DNA from: Skermania piniformis
Lineage (GTDB): Bacteria > Actinomycetota > Actinomycetes > Mycobacteriales > Mycobacteriaceae
Assembly: GCF_019285775.1 (NCBI RefSeq)
Contig: NZ_CP079105.1
Coordinates: 744,001 to 808,000, forward strand
Length of the DNA: 64,000 bases
Reading direction: 5' to 3'
Both the position numbers and the translations under genes were made by a program. Below are positions 51,852 through 61,279 of the stretch, piece after piece. A model generated the notes under the pieces. The model searched no databases and was not told where the DNA came from. It saw nothing but the letters and a program-made list of their open reading frames with translations. Each line of letters starts with the position of its first letter. Positions within the stretch are counted from its first letter, which is position 1.

Positions 51852-52577
51852 GTGCCCACCCGCTGGGCCATCCCCCTCACCGGCATCGATCCCGGCCGGG
51901 TCAAGCTCGACCACCTGCACGCCGTCGCCAGCGGCTGGGTGGACGACGCGCACTGGACGTCGCCGAAGCCGTGGTCGGTGCGGCCGATGCGGGTGGTGGA
52001 CGGGGTCGGGGTGGTGGAGGTAGCGACGCTGACCCCGGGAGCTCGGGACTGCCTGCACGCCGGCGTCGCGGAGGGCAGGGCGGTTCGGCTCGGCGGCCAG
52101 CACGGTCGCGTCGTGACCGGTCCGCAGCCGATGGCGAGCATCGACTGGGCCGAGCTAGCCGAGCCGACCGGCGCGACGGCCTGGGATGTCCATTACCTGA
52201 CCCCGACCGCGTTCGGCAACGGCAGCCGCTTCTCCCCGTGGCCGGACCCGTTCCCGGTGGCCCGCTCGCTGCTCCAGCGCTGGAACGCGGTGCACCCCGA
52301 CGGTGCGATCGAGGTCGAGCCGACCGGGTGGAGCAAGGTCTGGATCAGCGATGTGGACGGCCGCAGCCAGATGCTGCCGCTGGCCGGGCTCACCGTGTCC
52401 GGTTTCCTCGGCCGGGTCCGCTACGTCTGCCCGGATCCGGTCGTGGCCGAGCTGTTCGACCGGTTGCTCCGGTTCGCCGAGTACGCCGGGATCGGCCGCT
52501 ACACCACCCGTGGGCTGGGCGTGATCCGGTTGGAACCGACGTGGCCCGGGGACCGGAAGCCGGCAACCCGGCGGTGA
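51852..52577 (+). CDS. cas6: CRISPR repeat endoribonuclease Cas6
   Basis: 241 residues from the GTG at 51852, 2 bases after the previous stop, GAGG upstream. Double ferredoxin-like Cas6: N-terminal DHLHAVASGWVDD carries candidate catalytic His; DVHYLTPTAFGNGSRFSPWPD is the middle strand region; the C-terminal Gly-rich loop is LLRFAEYAGIGRYTTRGLGVIRL. It should cut the array transcript 8 nt before each spacer, leaving the ATTGAAAC tag. Last gene of the effector operon. Confidence 0.88.
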   Translation: MPTRWAIPLTGIDPGRVKLDHLHAVASGWVDDAHWTSPKPWSVRPMRVVDGVGVVEVATLTPGARDCLHAGVAEGRAVRLGGQHGRVVTGPQPMASIDWAELAEPTGATAWDVHYLTPTAFGNGSRFSPWPDPFPVARSLLQRWNAVHPDGAIEVEPTGWSKVWISDVDGRSQMLPLAGLTVSGFLGRVRYVCPDPVVAELFDRLLRFAEYAGIGRYTTRGLGVIRLEPTWPGDRKPATRR

Positions 52578-52604
52578 CGGTGGCGTGACCGGATCAGGCG
52601 GTGT

Positions 52605-53057
52605 TCAGCGCGGGGTCAGCACGACGATCGGAATCGTCCGCGCGGTGCGCTTCTGGTAGCCGCGGTACCGGTTCTGGTTGTTCCGGTTGACCACCTGCCA
52701 GAGCCGGGCGTACTCGGGATCGTCGGCGTTCGACAGCACCGTCGCCGTGACCGGGAATCGCTTGGGCCCGACGTTGACCTCGACCTGAGGATGTGCCCGG
52801 AGGTTGTAGTACCAGCCGGGCGATCGGTCCTGGCCGCCGTTCGACGCCACGATCAGGTAGGAGCCGTTGTCGCTTGCATAGGTCAGCGACGTGGTTCGGG
52901 CCTGGCCGGTCTTGGCGCCGACGGTGTGCAGCAGCAGGCTGGGCGGCATGGCCGGGAAGCGGTGCCCGATCCGGCCGTTCGTCTTCTGATACACCGCATC
53001 GTGCAGGCGCAGCAGCGGTACGCCGAGATACCGCTCGATCAGCGGAGCGTTGCTCAT
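52605..53057 (-). CDS. Deazaflavin (F420)-dependent nitroreductase family protein
   Basis: 150 residues, split-barrel fold of the Ddn family: LLLHTVGAKTGQARTTSLTY, YLIVASNGGQDRSPGWYYNL and PQVEVNVGPKRFPVTATVL. Likely binds F420H2 and reduces quinones or other substrates. It converges on cas6, so the CRISPR island ends between the two. Confidence 0.9.
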   Translation of the reverse strand: MSNAPLIERYLGVPLLRLHDAVYQKTNGRIGHRFPAMPPSLLLHTVGAKTGQARTTSLTYASDNGSYLIVASNGGQDRSPGWYYNLRAHPQVEVNVGPKRFPVTATVLSNADDPEYARLWQVVNRNNQNRYRGYQKRTARTIPIVVLTPR

Positions 53058-53087
53058 CGGGCGATTATGCCCGGCCGCGCCTTCGGG

Positions 53088-54768
<1,681 letters not shown>

Positions 54769-54772
54769 GGCC

Positions 54773-54973
54773 TCAGCCCTTCCGCCGGAACATATTCCAG
54801 CGGGACCCGGCCGCGCCGGACGACCCCGCGCCGGTCGAACCCGCCACGCCCGCGGGGGTATGCCCACCGCACCATTGCTCCGGCCGCACCCCGCGCTTCA
54901 CTTCGTCGATGTGCATACCACAGCCGGTCCAGGTGGTCTTTCCGCATTCACGGCATCGGACAGCGCGGCACAT
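54773..54973 (-). CDS. Small Cys-rich zinc-ribbon-like protein
   Basis: 66 residues; ATG at 54973 with AGAAAGGGG upstream. MCRAVRCRECGKTTWTGCGMH holds Cys 2, 7, 10 and 18; another Cys lies at 35. Similar short proteins are common in actinobacteria. Function unknown. It is the first gene of the sulfur operon and ends 4 bases before the CstB-like start; the operator lies 48 bases upstream. Confidence 0.75.
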   Translation of the reverse strand: MCRAVRCRECGKTTWTGCGMHIDEVKRGVRPEQWCGGHTPAGVAGSTGAGSSGAAGSRWNMFRRKG

Positions 54974-55020
54974 GTGCGCCCCTTTCTGATAGCGAGTCGA
55001 TCTCGGCGGTGCCACCGTAG

Positions 55021-55038
55021 CATACCCCTGGGGGTATG
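55021..55038. promoter_or_regulatory. CsoR/CstR-type operator
   Basis: CATACCCC-TG-GGGGTATG, a perfect 8-bp inverted repeat of the TACCC/GGGTA type recognised by DUF156-family repressors. It lies between the divergent small Cys-rich gene and the ferredoxin reductase gene, so it could control both. Confidence 0.75.
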
Positions 55039-55068
55039 TATCCGGCGGAGATTGCCGGTTGTGCGACG

Positions 55069-56289
55069 ATGGCAGGCGTGAGTGATCAGCAGGGCGGCGA
55101 CGTCGCCGAGAGCATCGTCATCGTCGGTGCCGGCCTGGCCGGGATGCGAACCGCGGAGGAACTGCGCCGGTCCGGCTTCGAAGGAAAGATCGTCCTGGTC
55201 GGGGCAGAGGATCACCCGCCCTACGATCGCCCGCCGTTGTCCAAGGACGTGCTCCGGGGTGAACGCGACGACACCGCGCTCAAGCCCGCCGACTTCTATG
55301 CCGAACAGCGGATCGAGCTGGCGCTCGGCGTGCCGGCGATCGGCGTCGACCCGACCGCGCAGACCGTGAAGCTGGCCGACGGCTCGACGCTCGACTACGA
55401 CGAGCTGGTCATCGCCACCGGACTGACCCCGCGCCGCATCCCGGATCTGCCCGATCTGGCCGGCGTGCACGTGCTCCGGACCCTCGACGACGCGTGGGCG
55501 GTCCGTGCCGATGCCGCGACCGCGCGCCGGGCGCTGGTGGTCGGGGCGGGGTTCATCGGCTGCGAGGTCGCCGCCAGCCTGCGTGAGCGGGGGCTGGAGG
55601 TGGTGCTGGTCGAGCCGCAGCCGGCCCCGCTGGCCTCGGTGCTCGGCGCTCGGATAGGGATGCTGGTCGGCCGGCTGCAGCAGGCCGAGGGGGTCGATCT
55701 GCGCTGCGGTGTCGGGCTGGCCGCGTTGTCCGGGGCCGGGCGGGTGGCCGCGGCGGAGCTGACCGACGGCAGCGCGCTCGACGTCGACCTGGTGGTGATC
55801 GGGATCGGATCGGTGCCGCTGACCGACTGGCTGGCCGATTCCGGGATCGAGCTGGTGCCGGCGGACACCGGCGGCGGAGTGCGTGCCGACGCCGTGGGGC
55901 GGACCGGCACCGAGCACGTCTGGACGGTCGGCGACGTCGCCGCCTGGACCCGCGACGATCGCACCCGCCGGGTCGAGCACTGGTCCAACGCCGGTGACCA
56001 GGCGAAGGTGCTGGCCCGGGCGCTGATCGGGGCGGAGTTGCCGGCGGCGAAAGCGGTGCCGTATTTCTGGAGCGACCAATACGACATCAAGCTCCAGGCG
56101 CTCGGCACGCCGCGGCCGGACGACGACGTGCAGGTGGTGACCGACGACGGTCGTCGCTTCCTTGCCTATTACGCCAAGGACGGCAAGCTGACCGGGGTCG
56201 TCGGTGCCGGGCTGCCGGCGAAGGTGATGAAGCTGCGCACGCAGGTGGCGGCCGGTACCCCGGTCGACGAGCTGCCGACAGGGCCGTGA
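55069..56289 (+). CDS. FAD-dependent ferredoxin reductase (Rv0688-like)
   Basis: About 406 residues (ATG at 55069; GTG at 55078 also possible). Rhodocoxin/putidaredoxin-reductase fold: FAD motif IVIVGAGLAGMRTAEEL, PPYDRPPLSKDVL, NADH motif VVGAGFIGCEVAASL and VWTVGDVAAW. Supplies electrons from NAD(P)H to a ferredoxin. A similar gene sits near tuf in M. tuberculosis. It starts 30 bases after the CstR-type operator and overlaps the next gene. Confidence 0.88.
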   Translation: MAGVSDQQGGDVAESIVIVGAGLAGMRTAEELRRSGFEGKIVLVGAEDHPPYDRPPLSKDVLRGERDDTALKPADFYAEQRIELALGVPAIGVDPTAQTVKLADGSTLDYDELVIATGLTPRRIPDLPDLAGVHVLRTLDDAWAVRADAATARRALVVGAGFIGCEVAASLRERGLEVVLVEPQPAPLASVLGARIGMLVGRLQQAEGVDLRCGVGLAALSGAGRVAAAELTDGSALDVDLVVIGIGSVPLTDWLADSGIELVPADTGGGVRADAVGRTGTEHVWTVGDVAAWTRDDRTRRVEHWSNAGDQAKVLARALIGAELPAAKAVPYFWSDQYDIKLQALGTPRPDDDVQVVTDDGRRFLAYYAKDGKLTGVVGAGLPAKVMKLRTQVAAGTPVDELPTGP

Positions 56290-57044
56290 TCGTCGCCCTG
56301 ATCGATTCCGGGCTCGGTCTGCTGCCGACCGCTGCCTGGTTGCGCAAGCTGCGCCCGGAGCTGGACCTGATGCTCTGCCTGGATCCGGATCATGCTCCGT
56401 GGGGGCCCAAGCCGCAGGAGTGGTTGGTGCAGCGGGTGGTCGGCACGGCCGCGGCGGCGGTCGGGCGCGGCGCCGACGTCGTGGTGATTCCCTGCAATAC
56501 GGCGAGCGTGGTTGCGCTGGAACAGGTTCGAGAAGCGGTCGGGCCCGAGATCCCGGTGATCGGCACCGTGCCGGCGATCAAGCCGGCCGCCGCGGCAGCG
56601 GCCGACGTCGCGATCTGGGCGACGGCGGCAACCACCGCCAGCCGGTACCAGGCCGACCTGATCGCCCGGTTCGCCGGCGATGCCCGGGTGACCGGTGTGG
56701 CCTGTCACGGGCTGGCCGAGTCGATCGACCGCGGTGACCTGGCCGGGATCGCCGCCGCGATCGACGCCGCAGTCGCCCGGACCCCGACCGAGGTCGAGGC
56801 GGTCGTGCTGGGCTGCACCCACTACCCGCTGGTCGTCGACGACATCACCGGCCGGTTGCCGGTGCGGGTGCAGCTCTTCGACAGCGCGGAGGCGGTTGCC
56901 GCGCAAACCCTGCGCCGGGTCGACGGACTGGATCGGCCGGTCACCGGGTCGGGTCGGGTCGAGGTCTGGTGCAGCGGCCGGCCCGGCGCATTGCCGACCA
57001 GTGCGGCCCGGTTCGATTCGGGGCGCGAACTCGGCGCCGCATGA
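56286..57044 (+). CDS. Aspartate/glutamate racemase family protein
   Basis: 252 residues from a GTG overlapping the previous stop. Two Cys motifs of glutamate racemases are present: VVIPCNTASVVAL and VLGCTHYPLVVDD; the N-terminal LIDSGLGLLPTAAWLRK matches the substrate-binding start. The N-terminus and setting differ from the standard murI locus, so it may be a second racemase or a relative with another substrate. Confidence 0.8.
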   Translation: MIVALIDSGLGLLPTAAWLRKLRPELDLMLCLDPDHAPWGPKPQEWLVQRVVGTAAAAVGRGADVVVIPCNTASVVALEQVREAVGPEIPVIGTVPAIKPAAAAAADVAIWATAATTASRYQADLIARFAGDARVTGVACHGLAESIDRGDLAGIAAAIDAAVARTPTEVEAVVLGCTHYPLVVDDITGRLPVRVQLFDSAEAVAAQTLRRVDGLDRPVTGSGRVEVWCSGRPGALPTSAARFDSGRELGAA

Positions 57045-57772
57045 CCCGGTCGGCGGTCGGGGTGCGCGCCGAACTGGCGACGCTGGCCGACCCGGCCGAT
57101 GTGCCGAACCTGCAGCGGTTCTTCAAGACCGGGCCCGGCGAGTACGGTGCGGGCGACGTGTTCGTCGGTGTCCGGGTGCCGGCCCAGCGCCGGGTTGCCA
57201 AGCGATTCGCCGATCTGCCGCTGGATCAGATCGACGAGCTGTTGGACAGCGCGGTGCACGAACATCGGCTGACCGGGCTGCTGATCCTGGTCGGCCAGGC
57301 CGGCCGGGCGTTCTCGCTGCGCCGACCCGACGAGGCGGCGCAGCAGCGCATCGTCGATCGCTACCTGGCGGCGCTGCGCCGCGGCCGGGTGAACAACTGG
57401 GACCTGGTCGACGCCTCGGCCGAACACATCCTCGGACCGTGGTTGCTCGATCGGCCGCGCGAGCTGCTGGTCGAGCTGGCCGGCAGCGAATCGTTGTGGG
57501 AGCGCCGGGTCGCGCTGCTGTCGACCTTCGCGTTCATCAAAGCCGGTGACGCCTCGACGACGTTCGCGCTGTCGGAGCGGTTGCTCGACGATCGGGCCGA
57601 CCTGATCCAGAAGGCGCTCGGCTGGATGCTGCGCGAGGTCGGCAAGCGGATCGACCGCGATCTGTTGGTCGGCTTTCTCGACGAGCACGCAGCTGGGATG
57701 GGCCGCACCGCATTGAGTTACGCCACCGAACACCTGGACCCGGCCGAGCGCGCACGATTACGCAAGCTGTGA
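57041..57772 (+). CDS. DNA alkylation repair protein (AlkD-like)
   Basis: 243 residues; ATG overlaps the racemase stop. HEAT-like repeat glycosylase: RFFKTGPGEYGAGDVFVGVRVPAQR at the N-terminus, NNWDLVDASAEHILGPWLL with the family Trp-Asp, and FIKAGD. It removes bulky or positively charged alkyl bases. Confidence 0.88.
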   Translation: MTRSAVGVRAELATLADPADVPNLQRFFKTGPGEYGAGDVFVGVRVPAQRRVAKRFADLPLDQIDELLDSAVHEHRLTGLLILVGQAGRAFSLRRPDEAAQQRIVDRYLAALRRGRVNNWDLVDASAEHILGPWLLDRPRELLVELAGSESLWERRVALLSTFAFIKAGDASTTFALSERLLDDRADLIQKALGWMLREVGKRIDRDLLVGFLDEHAAGMGRTALSYATEHLDPAERARLRKL

Positions 57773-57801
57773 CGCGTCGCGTGCGGGCGAGGGCGCCGCC
57801 G

Positions 57802-58857
57802 TCAGAACGTGATCCGCACCGTGTCGGTGATCGGATGCGCCTGGCAGCCCAGGATGTAACCGTCGGCGACGTCCTCCGGGTCGAGGATCTCGCTGTTGTC
57901 CATCTCCACCTCGCCGTCGACCAACGTGCAGGCGCAGGAGCCGCATTCGCCCTCTTGGCAGGAGTACGGCACGTCGATCCCGGCGTCCAGCATGATGTCG
58001 ACCAGCGTTCGTTTCCGCGGCCAGGCCAACGTGTGCACCTCGCCGTCCAGTTCCACCTCGACGGTGGCCGCGTCCGCCGCTTCGGCGTCGCTGACCTCGG
58101 CGACCTCGCGATCGGCGAACGGGTCGCCGGCCAGCGAGTTGAACACCTCGGCGTGCACATTGGTCCGCGGTACCTGCAGCCGGGCCAGCGCGTCGTGCAC
58201 GGCGGCCATGAACGGCCCGGGGCCGCACATGAATGCCTGACGCTCGGTGAACGGTGCCGCCACGGCGGCCAGCTGTGCGGCGTCCGGCAGGCCCTGCACC
58301 GATTCGAGCCAGTGCACGACGGCGAGCCGATCGGCGTGCCGGGTGGCCAACTCGCGGAGCTCCGCGGCGAAGATCACCGACCCCTCGTCCCGGTTCGCGT
58401 AGATCAGCGTGACCTTGCCGGTGCCCTCGGCGAGCGCCGACTTCAGGATCGACACCACCGGGGTGATCCCGCTGCCGGCGGCGAACAGCAACAGATCGGC
58501 GTTCAGATCCTTCGGGCTGAAGACCCCGGACGGCGGCAGCACCTCCAGCTGGTCGCCGGCGCGGACGGTGTCGCAGATCCAGTTGGAGCCGTAGCCGTCG
58601 ACGGTGCGTTTGACGGTCACCTTCGGCGCCTGATCGGTGTGCGGCGAGCTGGCCAGCGAGTAGCAGCGGGCGACCGAGCCGGTCCGCTCGCTGGGGATGC
58701 GCAGGGTGAGGAACTGGCCCGGCCGGTAGGCGAAGGCGTCGCGCAGCTGGTCGGGAACCGCGAAGACGAGCGAGCACGTGTCGGCGGTCTCGGCGATCAC
58801 CTCGGATACCGTGAGCACGACCGACCGCGAGCCGTGTGGCACCTCGACGGTCGTCAC
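57802..58857 (-). CDS. kshB: 3-ketosteroid 9-alpha-hydroxylase reductase component KshB
   Basis: 351 residues from the GTG at 58857. The frame is open to a GTG at 58896, but that extension overlaps a KstR motif and the shorter start matches the M. tuberculosis protein. FAD part RIPSERTGSVARCYSLASSP; NAD part AAGSGITPVVSILKSAL and MCGPGPFM; C-terminal plant-type 2Fe-2S domain with CQEGECGSCACTLVDGEV and GCQAH. It passes electrons from NADH to the oxygenase KshA, which opens the steroid nucleus. No kshA is in the window. Confidence 0.88.
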   Translation of the reverse strand: MTTVEVPHGSRSVVLTVSEVIAETADTCSLVFAVPDQLRDAFAYRPGQFLTLRIPSERTGSVARCYSLASSPHTDQAPKVTVKRTVDGYGSNWICDTVRAGDQLEVLPPSGVFSPKDLNADLLLFAAGSGITPVVSILKSALAEGTGKVTLIYANRDEGSVIFAAELRELATRHADRLAVVHWLESVQGLPDAAQLAAVAAPFTERQAFMCGPGPFMAAVHDALARLQVPRTNVHAEVFNSLAGDPFADREVAEVSDAEAADAATVEVELDGEVHTLAWPRKRTLVDIMLDAGIDVPYSCQEGECGSCACTLVDGEVEMDNSEILDPEDVADGYILGCQAHPITDTVRITF

Positions 58858-58881
58858 CAGGGCAACATCCTCTCCGAAAAT

Positions 58882-58895
58882 TAGAACGCGTTTCA
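58882..58895 (-). promoter_or_regulatory. KstR-type operator upstream of kshB
   Basis: TAGAACGCGTTTCA matches the KstR consensus TnnAACnnGTTnnA at every fixed position. It lies between the TetR stop and the preferred kshB start. KstR represses cholesterol-catabolism genes in mycolate actinobacteria; kshB is a known target in mycobacteria. Confidence 0.75.
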
Positions 58896-58908
58896 CTTTC
58901 TCTGGATG

Positions 58909-59604
58909 CTACGGCGCCCGATCAGGCCCGGCAAGCTCGGCATTCTGCCGCGCGAGCTGCGCTTCCAGCCCGGCGAGGACGGTGTCGACGCCGAAGTCGT
59001 ACAGGTAACGTCCACGCAGATCCCCGCTGTGCGATATCGCCTGGCGGACCACCGGCGGCAGACTCAGATCGGGCGCGGCGGTCCCGGTCGCCGCGTTGAG
59101 CGGCTCGCGGCCGAACAGATAGGTATGCAGCACGGCGTAGGCCGAGAGGATGTTGCGCGAGGTGAAGCCGGCATCGGCCAGGATGCCCATCACCGCAGCG
59201 ATCAGGTCGACCTGCTTCTGCAGCATCTGCTCGATCAGCAGCGAACTCAGGCCGGGATGGCGACGCAGTTTCGCGTCGATCTGATCCACCAGATCCCGCA
59301 ACCGCTGTTGCCAGGTCCCGGAATCGGCCGCCGGCACCCGGATGCCGTCGAGCGCGGCCGTGGCGACCAGGTCGAGCAATTCGCCCTTGTCGGCCACATA
59401 GTAATAGGGCGCCATCGGCGATACCCCGAGCTCGCGGGACAACCGCCGCATGGACAGTTTCTGCACCCCGTCGGTGCGGACCACATGCAGCGCGGCGGCC
59501 ACGATCTCCGACTCGGACAATCCACCGCTGGTGCGAGGCTCGGGGCGGGCCGGCCCGTCGAGCTCGGCCGGCTCCGCCAAGGTCCCCGTCCGCGGTTCGG
59601 TCAT
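58909..59604 (-). CDS. TetR-family regulator
   Basis: 231 residues. N-terminal HTH at about 28-75 (SEIVAAALHVVRTDGVQKLS, RRLSRELGVSPMAPYYYVADKGELL), with a C-terminal domain of the tetracycline-repressor type. It diverges from the mycofactocin-coupled SDR gene (74 bases apart) and precedes kshB. It does not resemble MftR. Target unknown; either neighbour is possible. Confidence 0.82.
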   Translation of the reverse strand: MTEPRTGTLAEPAELDGPARPEPRTSGGLSESEIVAAALHVVRTDGVQKLSMRRLSRELGVSPMAPYYYVADKGELLDLVATAALDGIRVPAADSGTWQQRLRDLVDQIDAKLRRHPGLSSLLIEQMLQKQVDLIAAVMGILADAGFTSRNILSAYAVLHTYLFGREPLNAATGTAAPDLSLPPVVRQAISHSGDLRGRYLYDFGVDTVLAGLEAQLARQNAELAGPDRAP

Positions 59605-59678
59605 GCTGGTCCAGCTCCGTCGTCCTCGTGGGGCTCCGCGCGCCCGGCGATCCGTCGCGGCGAGTCTACGATGAGCCG

Positions 59679-60491
59679 ATGACAGAGTTGGCGGGCCGGG
59701 TCGCGTTCATCACCGGTGCGGCGCGCGGGCAGGGCCGTAACCATGCGGTACGGCTGGCCCGGGCCGGGGCGGACATCGTGGCGGTGGACGTCTGCGGGCC
59801 GGTTTCCGCCGACAACGGATACCCGGCGCCGGGTCCGGCGGACCTGGCAGAGACGGCCCGGCTGGTCGAGGCCGAGGGCCGTGCGGTGGTGACTTGTCAA
59901 GCGGACGTGCGTGATTCAGCTGTTCTGGCCGCCGCGGTCGCGGCCGGGATGGAGCGTTTCGGCCGGCTCGACGTGGTGCTCGCCAACGCCGCCATCTGCA
60001 ACTGGAACCGGTTCTGGGAGATGCCCGACGAGCAGTGGCAGACCCTCGTCGACACCAACCTGGGCGGCGTGTTCAAGACGCTCAAGGCCACCGTGCCGGC
60101 CGTGATCGCCGGCGGCCGAGGTGGTTCGGTGATCGTGATCAGTTCGGTGGCCGGGCTGAAATCGCTTCCTGGGCAAGCGCATTACAGCGCGGCCAAGCAC
60201 GGCCTGGTCGGGCTCACCAAGTCGGCGGCGATCGAGTTGGGCGAGTACGGGATTCGGGTCAACTCGATCCATCCCTATGCGGTGGATACGCCGATGGGCA
60301 CCGATCCGGCGTCGTTGGTGATGCTGGAACGACATCCGCGCTACCTCGGTAGTTTCGGTGCGATCCTGACCGACCAGCCGATGGCCACGCTCGACGACAT
60401 CTCCGATCTGGTGCTCTATCTGGCCGGCGACGGTTCGCGCACGATGACCGGGGCTCAGCTGTCCATCGACATGGGCGCCAGCAAGGTGTGA
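59679..60491 (+). CDS. Mycofactocin-coupled SDR-family oxidoreductase
   Basis: 270 residues from the ATG at 59679. NAD motif TGAARGQGRNHAVRLARAGADIVAVD is followed by the long insertion after beta-2 (VCGPVSADNGYPAPGPADLA) that marks mycofactocin-dependent SDRs with non-exchangeable nicotinamide. Catalytic Ser-Tyr-Lys: ISSVAGL and HYSAAKHGL. The start of mftE overlaps its stop. Confidence 0.88.
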   Translation: MTELAGRVAFITGAARGQGRNHAVRLARAGADIVAVDVCGPVSADNGYPAPGPADLAETARLVEAEGRAVVTCQADVRDSAVLAAAVAAGMERFGRLDVVLANAAICNWNRFWEMPDEQWQTLVDTNLGGVFKTLKATVPAVIAGGRGGSVIVISSVAGLKSLPGQAHYSAAKHGLVGLTKSAAIELGEYGIRVNSIHPYAVDTPMGTDPASLVMLERHPRYLGSFGAILTDQPMATLDDISDLVLYLAGDGSRTMTGAQLSIDMGASKV

Positions 60492-61210
60492 CCGGCGACC
60501 GTCGCGCGCCGCAGCTGGCCGATCTCACCTGGCCGGAGATCGCCGGCCGGCCGACTGTGGCGGTGCCGCTCGGGTCGGTCGAGCAGCACGGACCACATCT
60601 GCCGCTGGATACCGATACCGCGATCGCGACGGCGGTTGCGCGGGAGTTGCCCGACACCGTGACCGCCCCGGCGATCGGGTACGGATCGAGCGGTGAGCAT
60701 CAAGGATTTCCCGGCACGGTGTCGATCGGTGCCGAGGCGCTCACCGCGGTCCTGCTCGAATACGGTCGGTCGATCTTCCACTGGGCGGGCCGGGTGGTGT
60801 TCGTGAACGGGCACGGCGGCAATCTGGCGCCGCTGGCCGCAGCGGTCGGCCGGTTGCGCGCGGAGGGCCGCGACGCCGGTTGGCTGCCGTGCGCGGTCGC
60901 CGGCGCCGATGCGCATGCCGGGCACACCGAGACCGCGATCATGCTGCACCTCGCACCGGACCGGGTCCACGCGGACCGGCTGGAACAAGGCAATCTCGCA
61001 GCGATCGAGACGCTGCTACCGCGGCTCCGCGTCGCAGGCGTCGCGGCGGTCTCGGCCAACGGGGTGCTGGGCGATCCGCGATCGGCCGGCGCGGCGGCGG
61101 GGGCGCGGCTGTTCCACGAGATGGTGGCCGCCGCGGCCGCCGCAGTCGAGGTCTGGGCCCCCCGCGCGGACGGATTGCTGCAGGTCCCGCCGGTGTCCGC
61201 ACCCGACTGA
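60488..61210 (+). CDS. mftE: Mycofactocin peptidase MftE (creatininase family)
   Basis: 240 residues; GTG overlaps the SDR stop. Metal-binding pattern of the family: GSVEQHGPHLPLDTD, FVNGHGGN and GADAHAGHTETA. MftE cuts the modified C-terminal dipeptide from precursor MftA. The genes that make its substrate (mftA, mftB, mftC) are not in the window. Confidence 0.88.
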   Translation: MTGDRRAPQLADLTWPEIAGRPTVAVPLGSVEQHGPHLPLDTDTAIATAVARELPDTVTAPAIGYGSSGEHQGFPGTVSIGAEALTAVLLEYGRSIFHWAGRVVFVNGHGGNLAPLAAAVGRLRAEGRDAGWLPCAVAGADAHAGHTETAIMLHLAPDRVHADRLEQGNLAAIETLLPRLRVAGVAAVSANGVLGDPRSAGAAAGARLFHEMVAAAAAAVEVWAPRADGLLQVPPVSAPD

Positions 61211-61279
61211 CCGACCGGGACAGGGGGTGTCGGGGATTGGGGCTGTACCTGCCCCGGACCGCCGAACTAGGATCCGGGA

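Noticed and set aside
58909-59604. Calling the TetR gene mftR
   Set aside because: Its HTH and C-terminal domain are of the tetracycline-repressor type and I see no resemblance to MftR; position alone is not enough.
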